The notes beneath the pieces are model-generated. The model had not been told where the DNA came from, made no database searches, and worked only from the letters and a program-made list of their open reading frames with translations. Below, piece by piece: positions 12,613-20,681 of a stretch of 64,000 nt of DNA (positions are counted from its first letter, which is position 1; every line of letters begins with the position of its first letter). The translations under genes and the position numbers were made by a program. The stretch spans positions 248,001 through 312,000 of the forward strand of contig NW_026515507.1 in the NCBI RefSeq assembly GCF_014898815.1, written 5' to 3'. This stretch comes from Panonychus citri (taxonomy: Eukaryota > Arthropoda > Arachnida > Trombidiformes > Tetranychidae).

Positions 12613-13340
12613 GAGCCCCTTTCTTGACGGAAATATGGGGTTCGAAAATGGACTAAGTGGAATTGACTCCTTCTGGTGTTAATTATTCTTGGTCCAAATG
12701 TCTCCTTGTTTCCGTGTTTGGATGCCTTTGTCCCAAATATTGAGTATCTTTCCAATTTCTGAATTTCATTTCCTTCTCTTTCCATCTCTTTCTTTAGAAA
12801 GAAGAAGTAATTCAACAATGAGATCACTTTATAATGGTCACTTTTACAATCGACTAAATGAGTCAACATTTTGTAATAAGGTCCAAACTCTTCGCACTCG
12901 TATGATCTACATTTTACAATGAGTTTACTCATCATTGTTGTCTCATCACTGTTCAAATTTCCAATCTTTGTCAAGGTCGAAGGCTCACATCTAATACACA
13001 TAAAGTGTTTTCCCTCTAAATCGTCCATATCTGGAGTCCAATTGCCTTTCAATTTGTGACTGAGACAATACAATAAGATGGTACAACCTCTACAATAATA
13101 AGATTTACATTCAGTACATTTGAATGGTTGAATTGGAACGTGGTTGCAGAATCTGCACCCCAACGTTACCAAGGTTGTAATTGCGGTCATATCGGGTTGT
13201 TCATGTAATACAAGACCCGGTTTGAAATATTGTACGTTTACTTTTCCCCAATTGTTTCCAAATGTTCTCAATAGCTTATCTTCAACCAACATGTGAATGC
13301 TGTTCTCATCCATTTTCCAAACTCGTTCATTCATGTCCAT
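12561..13340 (-). CDS. Third ORF of the retrotransposon: RING-like plus TRAF-type zinc-finger protein
   Basis: A 259-codon uninterrupted frame from an ATG at 13340, placed after pol where some elements carry env. It has no signal peptide or membrane segment. Cysteine pairs C62/C65, C75/C78, C83/C86 and C115/C118 give a RING-like cross-brace spacing with Cys in place of the usual His. C144-x4-C149-x11-H161-x3-C165 fits a TRAF-type zinc finger, followed by a short charged helix (about 180-200). That combination is typical of TRAF-like ubiquitin ligases, so a captured host gene is a reasonable inference. Its last 17 codons and stop lie in the 3' LTR, and the purine tract is inside its coding sequence. 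The intact frame contrasts with broken gag. It could also be a spliced or lineage-specific accessory ORF; domain calls are by eye. Confidence 0.65.
   Translation of the reverse strand: MDMNERVWKMDENSIHMLVEDKLLRTFGNNWGKVNVQYFKPGLVLHEQPDMTAITTLVTLGCRFCNHVPIQPFKCTECKSYYCRGCTILLYCLSHKLKGNWTPDMDDLEGKHFMCIRCEPSTLTKIGNLNSDETTMMSKLIVKCRSYECEEFGPYYKMLTHLVDCKSDHYKVISLLNYFFFLKKEMEREGNEIQKLERYSIFGTKASKHGNKETFGPRIINTRRSQFHLVHFRTPYFRQERGSVRGLAFVICNYEIIPQ
12616..12625 (-). other. Polypurine tract (plus-strand primer)
   Basis: AAGAAAGGGG on the minus strand lies three bases upstream of the 3' LTR (12612), the place of the PPT in LTR elements. It overlaps codons of the third ORF. Confidence 0.7.
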
Positions 13341-13398
13341 GGTTTTTTTTTTTTCTTTGAGTTTACTTGGTTTTTCTTTTAATTTGATGAATTAATTG

Positions 13399-14017
13399 AG
13401 ATGGAGTTTCTCCGATCTTTAAATTTAATTAGATAGAGAGACTCTTTCTAATTAGCTTTTGGTTGACTTCCGGAAACACTTGAATAGGCGGTAATTTGAT
13501 GTTAAGAATTTTTGTTTTAAAGGCACAATTTGATGTAAAAGAAAAGAGTTGGAGTGTCTCCACCTCTTTAATAGAATAACTGGATTTGTTTAATTAACAT
13601 AAAAAGATTCAATTAATTAAGGGACTTAATCAATTTGATTTAATTTGAGAATAAATTAAAAGAATACTAACTATACGGAAGCACAATGTTAACTGAAGCA
13701 TGTGAGGGAAAATAGAATTTGATTTTGTTCTCTTCTCCTCTGCGCATGATCGTTTCCATGGTGATAATTTTGACGCTAAATTCAATTAGATTTTCTTTGT
13801 TAATTGTTGATTACTAATTGTTCGGATAGAGTTTCTCTATCCGTAGTAATTAAGTTTTTAATTGATTAAAATTTTAATTACTAAGGGTTAATTAAATTGT
13901 AATTGATTGTAATTGTTCAAATGATTCAAACAATTACGATTTGTTTAAAATTTGAATGTATAAGTTAGTAAAATTAATTAAGTGATTTAATTAGATTGAG
14001 TGTCTCAATCTAATTAA
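13399..14017. repeat. Cluster of five AG-NNN-CT hairpins in the 3' untranslated part
   Basis: Between pol and the third ORF lie five hairpins with a 3-nt loop closed by AG...CT: 13399-13418 (GATGGAG TTT CTCC, bulged G, ATC), 13427-13453 (12-bp stem, one mismatch, loop AGA), 13543-13569 (12-bp stem, one mismatch, loop TGT), 13823-13843 (9-bp perfect stem, loop TTT) and 13987-14017 (14-bp perfect stem, loop TGT). The arms differ between copies but stay complementary within each copy. Confidence 0.85.
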
Positions 14018-14053
14018 TTGATGATTATTAAAATAACCAATTCGATTAATTTG

Positions 14054-17000
14054 TCATTTTCTTCTTGTTCTTGTGACCATTGTATGTGTCACTTCATTCA
14101 CAATTTTCTTTGACCCTTTTGGTCTTCCTGGTTTTCTTTTCACTTCTTGACCAATTTGTTCATTAGTGTTTTCTTCTGTTGAAATGGCTTCGAATTCATT
14201 CTCATTTCGCTCCATTACATTTTCTCTTTCAACTTGGTCAGTTGTTTCATTTGTAATTGATGAAGTTGCTTCATCGATTACAATATCCTCAGCTATTTGA
14301 TCATTCACAATTTGTTGTTCATAGTTTTCAATCTGAGTTGAATTCGGTGAGAAGAACTGTTCTGATGCTGATGATGATTCTTTGTTCTGTTGGTCCTTTT
14401 CTAATGATGAAGTAGCTTCATCCTCAGAAACAATTGTTTCTTCATCTTCTTCCAGGTAATTTGATTTGTGTTTATCACTTTCTTTTTCACTTTCTAAATC
14501 ACTTTCACTATCTTCCTCCGCTTGATTTTCCTTTTGCTTTGGAGGAGATGAAGTAGCTTCATCTCTATCGATTGGATGTCTTTTGAGGAGTAACTTGTAA
14601 TTCTCAGGTTCTTTACACACAATGAGTTTGATTCTATCATAATTCAAAGTTTTCACTTGACCTGTATAGATGTTTACCAATTTTGCTGCTGATTCCATTG
14701 GCTCGATTACAATGTATTTCCCAATGAAATTTTTCTTCGAAACTTTTGATCCACTTGTATATGGAATCGGTTTAATTTTTACCAAGTCTCCACGTTGATA
14801 CTTAGGTTGAACTAATGTCTTATTTCTCCTCTCTGTTGACTCCATTGCCAATTTTTCGATCTTTTCTTTTACTTCTTTTCTTACTTTTTCGATTTCATTC
14901 TCCTTGTACATTGGACTGATTTCTAATTTATTATGAATCGAGGTTCTCGGTTCGTAATTAAATAGAAGTTGGAATGGCGATTTTCCCAAATTTGATTTGA
15001 TTGATGCATTGTAACTGAATACTAATGCTTGAAGATTCTCATCCCATAGATTCTTTTCGGTGAACATTCTGATTCTAGTTTTGATGATTCCATTTAATCT
15101 CTCAACTAAACCATTGGTCTGCGGGTGATAAACTGTTGAATTTACTAATTGTATTCCTTTTTCCGCTGCGAACTCTTGAATTTCTTTTGCTGTAAAATTC
15201 GTTCCATTATCACTTTGAATTATCTCTGGATCACTAAATGTATCGGCGATGTTTCTGAGAAAGGAAACAACATCTTTCGCTGTTCCTCTTTTAAAGGCTT
15301 TTGCAATTCCATATCGTGTTGTTACATCAATTGCAACTAAACAATATCGATTTCCAGATCTCGACGCTGGAAAAGGTCCAATCATGTCGATCTGAATTCT
15401 ATCGAACGGTTTATCCGGCACTTTCATTGCTCTTGCTTTACCTTCCTTGATTGTTTTCGATTTGTACTCTTGACATTTCTCACATCCTGCGATTTTCTGT
15501 TGAATGATATCCTTCATGTTCGGAAACCAGAAATCTAATTCTATTTTCGCCATCGTTGGTTTGTATCCAAAATGTCCTGCGGTTATCGAATTGTGATATT
15601 GTTCGAAAACTTTGTTGATTAATGAATCAGGAAGATAATAAACATAACTTTTATCTCCTTTTATCTTATACAAAATTCCTTCACGAACTTCATATTGTCT
15701 CTTTTGTCTTCCTTGTTCCAATTCTTCCTTAATCATTTTCACTCTCGAATCGTTGTTTTGGTGCATTGCTAATTCCGATTGGTTTTCTTTTTGAATTCTC
15801 GCTGTTTTACATGAACAAATGAAATTTTGAGCTTGAATACGATCAAGATGATCGAATTCACGGATTAGATTTAACTTGTATAATCTTGTTTCTTGATTAA
15901 TTATTTCTTTTTCTTCCTCAAGTTCCATATCTTCTTTCTCTTCTCTTTCTTCTTCTTCTTCTTGAGATGGAGTATCTCCATCTTTAATTAGATTGAGATA
16001 ACGGTCGAAATGATTATCTTCTAATTCTCCTTCTTTTCTATGAGCCCATTCATTGGAACGTGAGATACAATCTGAAGGATGTAATTCTCCTTTCAAATAT
16101 TCGATGTCGAAATCGAATTCAGCTAAATCGGATTGCCAACGCATTATCCTGGTGACTTTGAATCTTTTCTTCTTTAGCTCACATAGAGCATGATGATCGG
16201 TAACGACAATAAACTTCTTATGTCGAAGAAAATGAGCAAATTTTTGACAAGCATATACAACTGCAGCACATTCTTTTTCTGTGGTTGTATATGAATATTG
16301 ATACTTTTTCAATTTGCATCCAAAGAAATAGATTGGATTCCAAATTCCATCCTGATCTTTCTGAGTTAGTACACCTCCAATTGCGACTGCTGAGGCATCG
16401 ACCAATAATTTCGTTTCTCTATCAGGGTAAAAATGAGTTAACATGCATCTTTCTGTCAATGCTTTCTTTAAATTTAACCATGATTCTAAGTATTTTCCTT
16501 GAACGGTAACTGGAACTCCTTTGTATCTGTTTTTAACGAGCTCTTGTAATGGTGCGGCAATAGCGGCAAAATTTTTGATGAATCTTGAAAAATAATTGAA
16601 GATTCCAAGATGTGATCTTATTTGTGATTGTGATGTCGGAGGATTAAGTTTCTTAATCCTCTCGATTTTCTTTGGATCAGGTTGGACTGTTTTCCCTGAA
16701 ACTAAGTGACCTAAGCAAACGAACTTTGTCACTCCTGCTTGTAGTTTCTCGACACGATTTTTGAATCCATAGACTCTCAATGCGGCCATTACTCTTCTTG
16801 TATTTTCACATAGTTGATCAATTGTTTTACCATAAACGACAATATCATCGAAATATCCAAAACAACATGTATATCTTAATTCTCCAAGAATTTTACTAAT
16901 CACTTCGATGAAATAGGATGGCGCATCCGCCAATCCCATTGGTAATCTCTTGTAACGATAACATCCATCTTCAGTTACGAAACTGGTTTTGTCTCTTTCC

Positions 17001-17278
17001 TCTTCGGGAATTTCCAATTGGTAATAGCCTTGAGCTAAATCCAATGTTGTAAAAAACTTGTTTCCTTTCAATTGATTTATCGCTTCATCGATATTCGGAA
17101 CTGGAAATTGTCTTTTATTGATGAGCTTATTAATCTCGATATAAGATGTAACCATTCTCCATGAACCATCAGGTTTCGGAACGACGAAGGCTGGAGCACC
17201 TCCACCCACGTCAGAATCCTCGATTATCCCGTTCTCTTTGAACTCACTGATTATTTTCTCATTTCTTGTTTCATCTTC
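14054..17278 (-). CDS. pol: Retrotransposon Pol: reverse transcriptase, RNase H, integrase
   Basis: Open from 17278 (after a stop at 17279-17281) to a stop at 14054; it has no ATG and is presumably expressed as part of Gag-Pol. Counting from the codon at 17209: RT with GSWR (15-18), catalytic D57 and YFDD (119-122); RNase H with D271, E311, D338 and a late HPSD; integrase HHCC zinc finger (H539, H546, C576, C579) and DDE residues D608, D667 and E703. After the integrase comes a long acidic Ser/Glu-rich tail in which DEATSS occurs three times, ending in an AT-hook-like RKPGRPKG (about 1025-1032). The three DEATSS copies, and DGDTPS at 410-415, are each encoded by a DNA hairpin in the same codon phase. 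All catalytic residues seen are intact. Confidence 0.93.
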   Translation of the reverse strand, partial: EDETRNEKIISEFKENGIIEDSDVGGGAPAFVVPKPDGSWRMVTSYIEINKLINKRQFPVPNIDEAINQLKGNKFFTTLDLAQGYYQLEIPEEERDKTSFVTEDGCYRYKRLPMGLADAPSYFIEVISKILGELRYTCCFGYFDDIVVYGKTIDQLCENTRRVMAALRVYGFKNRVEKLQAGVTKFVCLGHLVSGKTVQPDPKKIERIKKLNPPTSQSQIRSHLGIFNYFSRFIKNFAAIAAPLQELVKNRYKGVPVTVQGKYLESWLNLKKALTERCMLTHFYPDRETKLLVDASAVAIGGVLTQKDQDGIWNPIYFFGCKLKKYQYSYTTTEKECAAVVYACQKFAHFLRHKKFIVVTDHHALCELKKKRFKVTRIMRWQSDLAEFDFDIEYLKGELHPSDCISRSNEWAHRKEGELEDNHFDRYLNLIKDGDTPSQEEEEEREEKEDMELEEEKEIINQETRLYKLNLIREFDHLDRIQAQNFICSCKTARIQKENQSELAMHQNNDSRVKMIKEELEQGRQKRQYEVREGILYKIKGDKSYVYYLPDSLINKVFEQYHNSITAGHFGYKPTMAKIELDFWFPNMKDIIQQKIAGCEKCQEYKSKTIKEGKARAMKVPDKPFDRIQIDMIGPFPASRSGNRYCLVAIDVTTRYGIAKAFKRGTAKDVVSFLRNIADTFSDPEIIQSDNGTNFTAKEIQEFAAEKGIQLVNSTVYHPQTNGLVERLNGIIKTRIRMFTEKNLWDENLQALVFSYNASIKSNLGKSPFQLLFNYEPRTSIHNKLEISPMYKENEIEKVRKEVKEKIEKLAMESTERRNKTLVQPKYQRGDLVKIKPIPYTSGSKVSKKNFIGKYIVIEPMESAAKLVNIYTGQVKTLNYDRIKLIVCKEPENYKLLLKRHPIDRDEATSSPPKQKENQAEEDSESDLESEKESDKHKSNYLEEDEETIVSEDEATSSLEKDQQNKESSSASEQFFSPNSTQIENYEQQIVNDQIAEDIVIDEATSSITNETTDQVERENVMERNENEFEAISTEENTNEQIGQEVKRKPGRPKGSKKIVNEVTHTMVTRTRRK
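14259..14275. repeat. Coding hairpin GATGAAG-TTG-CTTCATC
   Basis: A 7-bp perfect stem with 3-nt loop. On the coding strand it supplies codons for DEATSS in the Pol tail, starting on a codon boundary. Confidence 0.85.
14406..14422. repeat. Coding hairpin GATGAAG-TAG-CTTCATC
   Basis: A 7-bp perfect stem with 3-nt loop, encoding the second DEATSS of the Pol tail in the same codon phase. Confidence 0.85.
14545..14565. repeat. Coding hairpin with GATGAAG-TAG-CTTCATC core
   Basis: A 9-bp perfect stem (GAGATGAAG and complement) with loop TAG, encoding the DEATSS nearest the integrase, in the same codon phase. Confidence 0.85.
15965..15983. repeat. Coding hairpin AGATGGAG-TAT-CTCCATCT
   Basis: An 8-bp perfect stem with 3-nt loop in the acidic linker between RNase H and integrase. 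It encodes DGDTPS in the same codon phase as the DEATSS hairpins, with changes in both arms that keep pairing. Confidence 0.85.
16639..16661. repeat. Coding hairpin GAGGATTAAG-TTT-CTTAATCCTC
   Basis: A 10-bp perfect stem with 3-nt loop in the connection after the RT domain (Pol about 183-190). The protein there aligns without extra length to the usual Ty3/Gypsy pattern, so this copy does not look like a simple insertion. Confidence 0.8.
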
Positions 17279-17380
17279 TCACTGGATCTAAATGGTTTTG
17301 TTTTGGTATCTTTATCTCAAATATCGCTTTTAAATTTTGTAATTTCTGCTGGAACACATCCCAAATCGAATTTATGAGTT

Positions 17381-17397
17381 GAGAAAGAAGCTTTCTC
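17381..17397. repeat. Hairpin GAGAAAG-AAG-CTTTCTC
   Basis: A 7-bp perfect stem with 3-nt loop in the disturbed stretch between protease and RT. Its arm departs most from the GATNRAG consensus. Confidence 0.6.
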
Positions 17398-18130
17398 CTC
17401 AATCAATAGTTGATGAATTTTCTTTTATCTTCCTCAGGTAATTCTGGGTTGATTTGCTGGTATAACTTTGCTTCAATGTTGTTAATGTTTTCAGGTAGAT
17501 CGATTGTCATTTCTTTAAATTCTTCAACAACTGAAATCATTGCTGGAAATTCAGTGGATACTCATTCTTTACAAACTTCACTGTATTGATTTTGGCTTTT
17601 CGTTTAACAGATTCTCTGATTGTTTAACTTTAAATAATTTCTTTAAATCATAATTACCATCATACCATTTGTTTAACATCCTTTCGATGTCTTCAATCTC
17701 GGGTTTTTCAATGACTAATTTGTATTCAGTATCTGAATCAAATTGTCTCAATTCATAGGGTCTTTGTGGTCCTTTGGCTTTGATGATTAACTCAGTATAC
17801 TTAATCACATTTCACCAAGGATGATATCATTTGAAAGATCTTTAATCACATACGCAGCTAATAGAGTTGATTCATTTCCTTTATGAACTCTGAGAGGTAT
17901 GAATGAATTACACTGAACTGGAGCTGAATTGATTGCTTGAAATTTCAAGTCATAAGGATAAGCAAGGAAACCTAATTTGCTTGCAACACTTTGATTAATC
18001 AATGTTGTACATGCTCCTGTATCAATTAAACCTCTTATTGTATTCACACAATTGTTTGCGATTATCACATCAATCATTGGATGTCTTTGATCGTCTCTAT
18101 TAGAATTTGTAGTAAACACTTTAGCTGTAT

Positions 18131-18150
18131 GGATGAAGTGACCTTCATCC
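18131..18150. repeat. Coding hairpin GGATGAAG-TGAC-CTTCATCC
   Basis: An 8-bp perfect stem with a 4-nt loop, between the zinc knuckle and protease. It is the only copy with a 4-base loop. The left arm keeps the DE codon phase and the right arm is read in another phase. Confidence 0.7.
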
Positions 18151-18853
18151 TTACTAGCTGGATTTTCACAATCAAAATAACTAACATTGTTTCCCCTTTG
18201 GTTCGAGTTGAATCGTTGATTTGAGTTTGTTGTTGAACTTGCACTTGAATTTGGTGATGATGACGGTGATAAGGTTGGTGGTGAATTGTTTATTGGTTGA
18301 TTTGTAACACTGTTGTTATCGGTGGAAGAGTAACTCTTTCGCCGATCGTTTCCATCTTTGTACCAACATTTATCTTCATAATGAGTGTTCGATTTACACT
18401 TTGAACACCATTTATTTCTTGTGTTTCTATTTTGTTGATTTGCTTGACTTGAAGATTCATTTGATCCTCTTTGATAGCCATTTGATTGTCTACCTCTACC
18501 TTGGTATCCATTTCTCTCTCCTTGTTTTTCATTTGACTTTGAAGAAATTTTATCTTTTTCAATAGCCAAAATTTTCTTTTACCATTTCTGTTTCAATTCG
18601 GTGACTTCTGGTATAATCTCATTTTGTAATTCTCTTGGGAGAGCCAATAATAGGGTTAGAGCTTTAATTTTATCATCACTTTGAGGATAAATTACTTTTA
18701 ACGAGCTTTCAATTCTCTTGATGAACTCATTCGGATCTTCTCCATTGTTGTATCTTTTTGTGTTAGCGTAAATAACGCTTGTGTAACGCTCGAGGCTGTT
18801 ACTGTTGATTTTAATCTTCGCTTTCCATTCCTCATATCTTAAGAATGGCGAAG

Positions 18854-18876
18854 TGTGATTGAGTGACTCAGTCACA
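18854..18876. repeat. Hairpin with GATTGAG-TGA-CTCAGTC core
   Basis: A 10-bp stem with one T-G pair and a 3-nt loop, at the start of the 18875-18579 gag fragment, close to a frame break. Confidence 0.65.
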
Positions 18877-19441
18877 TTTCAATTTCCTTCTAGCAACACC
18901 GTTATGTGGTCTTTCCACGTTTCTCTTGTCGGTCAATGATTCTCAGATCATATTCCGCGCTTTCAATGAATTCTGCGAATGTTGTCTCTTTATGAGGGAA
19001 TTTTCTTTTATTCAGTCTATCACGAGCCAATTGAGCAGGAAGCGATAGCTGTCTCGGCATTTCGAACGGTTGTTGAATCGATAGATTGTTGAATCTCGAT
19101 AGCGTTGAATATTTGTTAGCCAACAATGTAGCTTGAGCTCTATTGATTCCAAGCTCTTTTAAATGTTCACAATTATACGATCCCAACTCTTCAATTGTTC
19201 TAATACCATTTTCCAATAATGTACCAAGGGTTAGAAAATTAGCACCATTCTTTCTTAATTCTATTCCATCTTCCCATTTAAATCTGATATCTCTTGTAAT
19301 ATCGATTGTCGTAGGTATCTCTTCATTTTGATAAATGTATTGAACGGCATGAGCTTCAAGTAACTCTTTCTTCAACATTTCATCATTTTACTATTAATCT
19401 TTGTTATACCCATTGACCTGCCAACTCCATTAATTGTTGTC

Positions 19442-19458
19442 GATTAAGTTCCTTAATC
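19442..19458. repeat. Coding hairpin GATTAAG-TTC-CTTAATC
   Basis: A 7-bp perfect stem with 3-nt loop near the gag N-terminus, encoding IKELN. The arm and codon phase match the 16639-16661 hairpin, which encodes IKKLN. Confidence 0.75.
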
Positions 19459-19596
19459 ATCAATCTTTGATCTATTGGCTGTCGTATTGGCGATGACGTA
19501 AGATTATCTTGTATTTCGGTCATTTTCTTTTCTTTCTTTAAACGCTTTTTTCTTTTTGTAGAATTTTCTTTAATTCTTTTCCTTGGCTTTTCAGTC

Positions 19597-19818
19597 GATG
19601 AAGTAACTTCAATCTACTGTTTCTTTTGTTGAGTGTTTTAGTTTTAGGTTTATTATTGATGAAGATTTTCCTAATTCGCACAGGTGACCTTCAGAAATTA
19701 AGATTGTGACTAATTTGAGATAGAGTAACTCTGATCTCAAATGGTTCTAATAAAGAAAAAACCTTTACTTAGCACAGTGTCAATCACTAGTCCAGATACT
19801 GATGGAGTAGCTCCGTCA
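19597..19818. repeat. Three AG-NNN-CT hairpins in the 5' leader
   Basis: Between the PBS and gag: 19597-19614 (GATGAAG-TAA-CTTC with an extra A, then ATC), 19713-19742 (12-bp stem with one bulged G, loop TAA) and 19800-19818 (8-bp stem with one G-T pair, loop TAG). They occupy the region where packaging and dimerisation signals lie in other LTR elements. Confidence 0.7.
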
Positions 19819-19880
19819 ATATTTAAACAACTGGTGATTATTGGGTACCACAATTAATATCAATTCAATCACTTATGATA

Positions 19881-19896
19881 GCGAACATCTCCACCA
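19881..19896 (-). other. Primer binding site
   Basis: TGGTGGAGATGTTCGC begins two bases after the 5' LTR and starts with the TGG that pairs to a tRNA CCA end. Comparison with the genome's tRNA 3' ends would name the primer; I cannot assign it. Confidence 0.65.
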
Positions 19897-19898
19897 TT

Positions 19899-20245
19899 TG
19901 TTAGGAATATAAGGACACAAGTAAGATCGTATCGAGTGAATTGAATTTTATTAAACACTGAAATTATCAGAACTTTCAAAGGTATCACAATTGACGGTTA
20001 ATTTTATTGAAGGTAACTTATTTGAAAAGGTTAAAGGGTGATTAGGGTTAGTTCATCTGAGGTAGTTAATTAAAGTATTTTAAAGGGAATTAATTTGATT
20101 TTAACAATAGAACACTAAAGACACTAAGAACACTAGCTTGAGTTTCTCAAGCTGGTGACTATTTAAGGTATTCAATTGTATCAGCTGATCTAATTATTGA
20201 GGGATGATTTCATAATTACAAATAACAAAGGCTAATCCCCTTACA
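19899..20245 (-). repeat. 5' LTR (347 bp)
   Basis: TG...CA bounded, and matching 12263-12612 without any substitution that I can see. It carries the same hairpin (20135-20153, AGCTTGAG-TTT-CTCAAGCT) and the same AATAAA, and is followed by the ATGAT duplication. Confidence 0.95.
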
Positions 20246-20250
20246 ATGAT
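20246..20250. repeat. Target-site duplication ATGAT, right copy
   Basis: Directly follows the 5' LTR end; matches 12258-12262. Confidence 0.9.
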
Positions 20251-20681
20251 AGTCATAATTGCAATTTACTTGTTATGTAAACAAAGCGAAAATTATCAAT
20301 TGAAAAAGCGAAAAAAAAAGTTTGATTTGATTTCCCTTGGAATCAGAGTAAACACTTTTGGTTTCATGTGAATTGGATTCACAATCAAATCAAATAATAT
20401 ATAATTCATCCCATGGATCATGATGGATGAAAATTAATTTCCATTGTTGATTCTGTTGAAATGAATCAAGCCAATGATTAAATCAAATCATAAAATACTT
20501 TTCCCAAATAAATTGAATATTGTTCAATGTCTCATAAGAGTTTGCATTGGAAAATATTGCAACTCCATTTTTATCATCCTCTCTCTCATCATCATCGTGT
20601 AGTAATCATTCAGCTGAAATAATCGTTATATCATGATTGAATCTGATTAAATTCATCGATATGATTCCACTGTAACATCTA
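20251..20681. other. Intergenic, no gene seen
   Basis: AT-rich with short ATCATGAT words; nothing coding is recognised. Confidence 0.6.

Larger units (their letters stand above)
17578..19523 (-). pseudogene. gag: Retrotransposon gag and protease, reading frame broken in several places
   Basis: The likely Gag start is the ATG at 19523, giving 39 codons before a TAA at 19404-19406. Coding then resumes in other frames or after stops: 19378-18902, 18875-18579 (in-frame TAA at 18579-18581), 18569-17805 and 17808-17578. The 18569-17805 part has a CX2CX4HX4C zinc knuckle (nucleocapsid, near 18410) and an aspartic protease with DTGA (near 18020) and a downstream ILG motif. The 17805/17808 overlap is a one-base frame change just after protease. 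Either this copy is decayed at its 5' half, or several one-base consensus errors are present; the LTR differences point to the latter possibility. Gag shows no close family resemblance outside the knuckle. Confidence 0.85.
12263..20245 (-). mobile_element. Ty3/Gypsy-type LTR retrotransposon, 7983 bp, recent insertion
   Basis: Complete structure on the minus strand: 5' LTR 20245-19899, PBS at 19896-19881, gag from 19523, protease, RT-RNase H-integrase down to 14054, an extra ORF (13340-12561), a purine tract at 12625-12616 and 3' LTR 12612-12263. The domain order PR-RT-RNase H-IN is that of Ty3/Gypsy elements. The LTRs differ only by three one-base homopolymer length changes and the ATGAT target duplication is intact, so insertion is recent. 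Gag-protease is broken by frame changes and stops, which could be real decay or consensus errors. Unusual features are the third ORF and about 19 short hairpins of one design spread through UTRs and coding parts. Confidence 0.95.

Noticed and set aside
13399..14017. CRISPR-like array of spaced palindromes
   Set aside because: The repeats are not identical, spacing is irregular, arms differ between copies, and they belong to a eukaryotic retrotransposon.
15149..16509. Plus-strand frames inside pol
   Set aside because: They lie opposite conserved integrase and RNase H/RT sequence and have no resemblance of their own.
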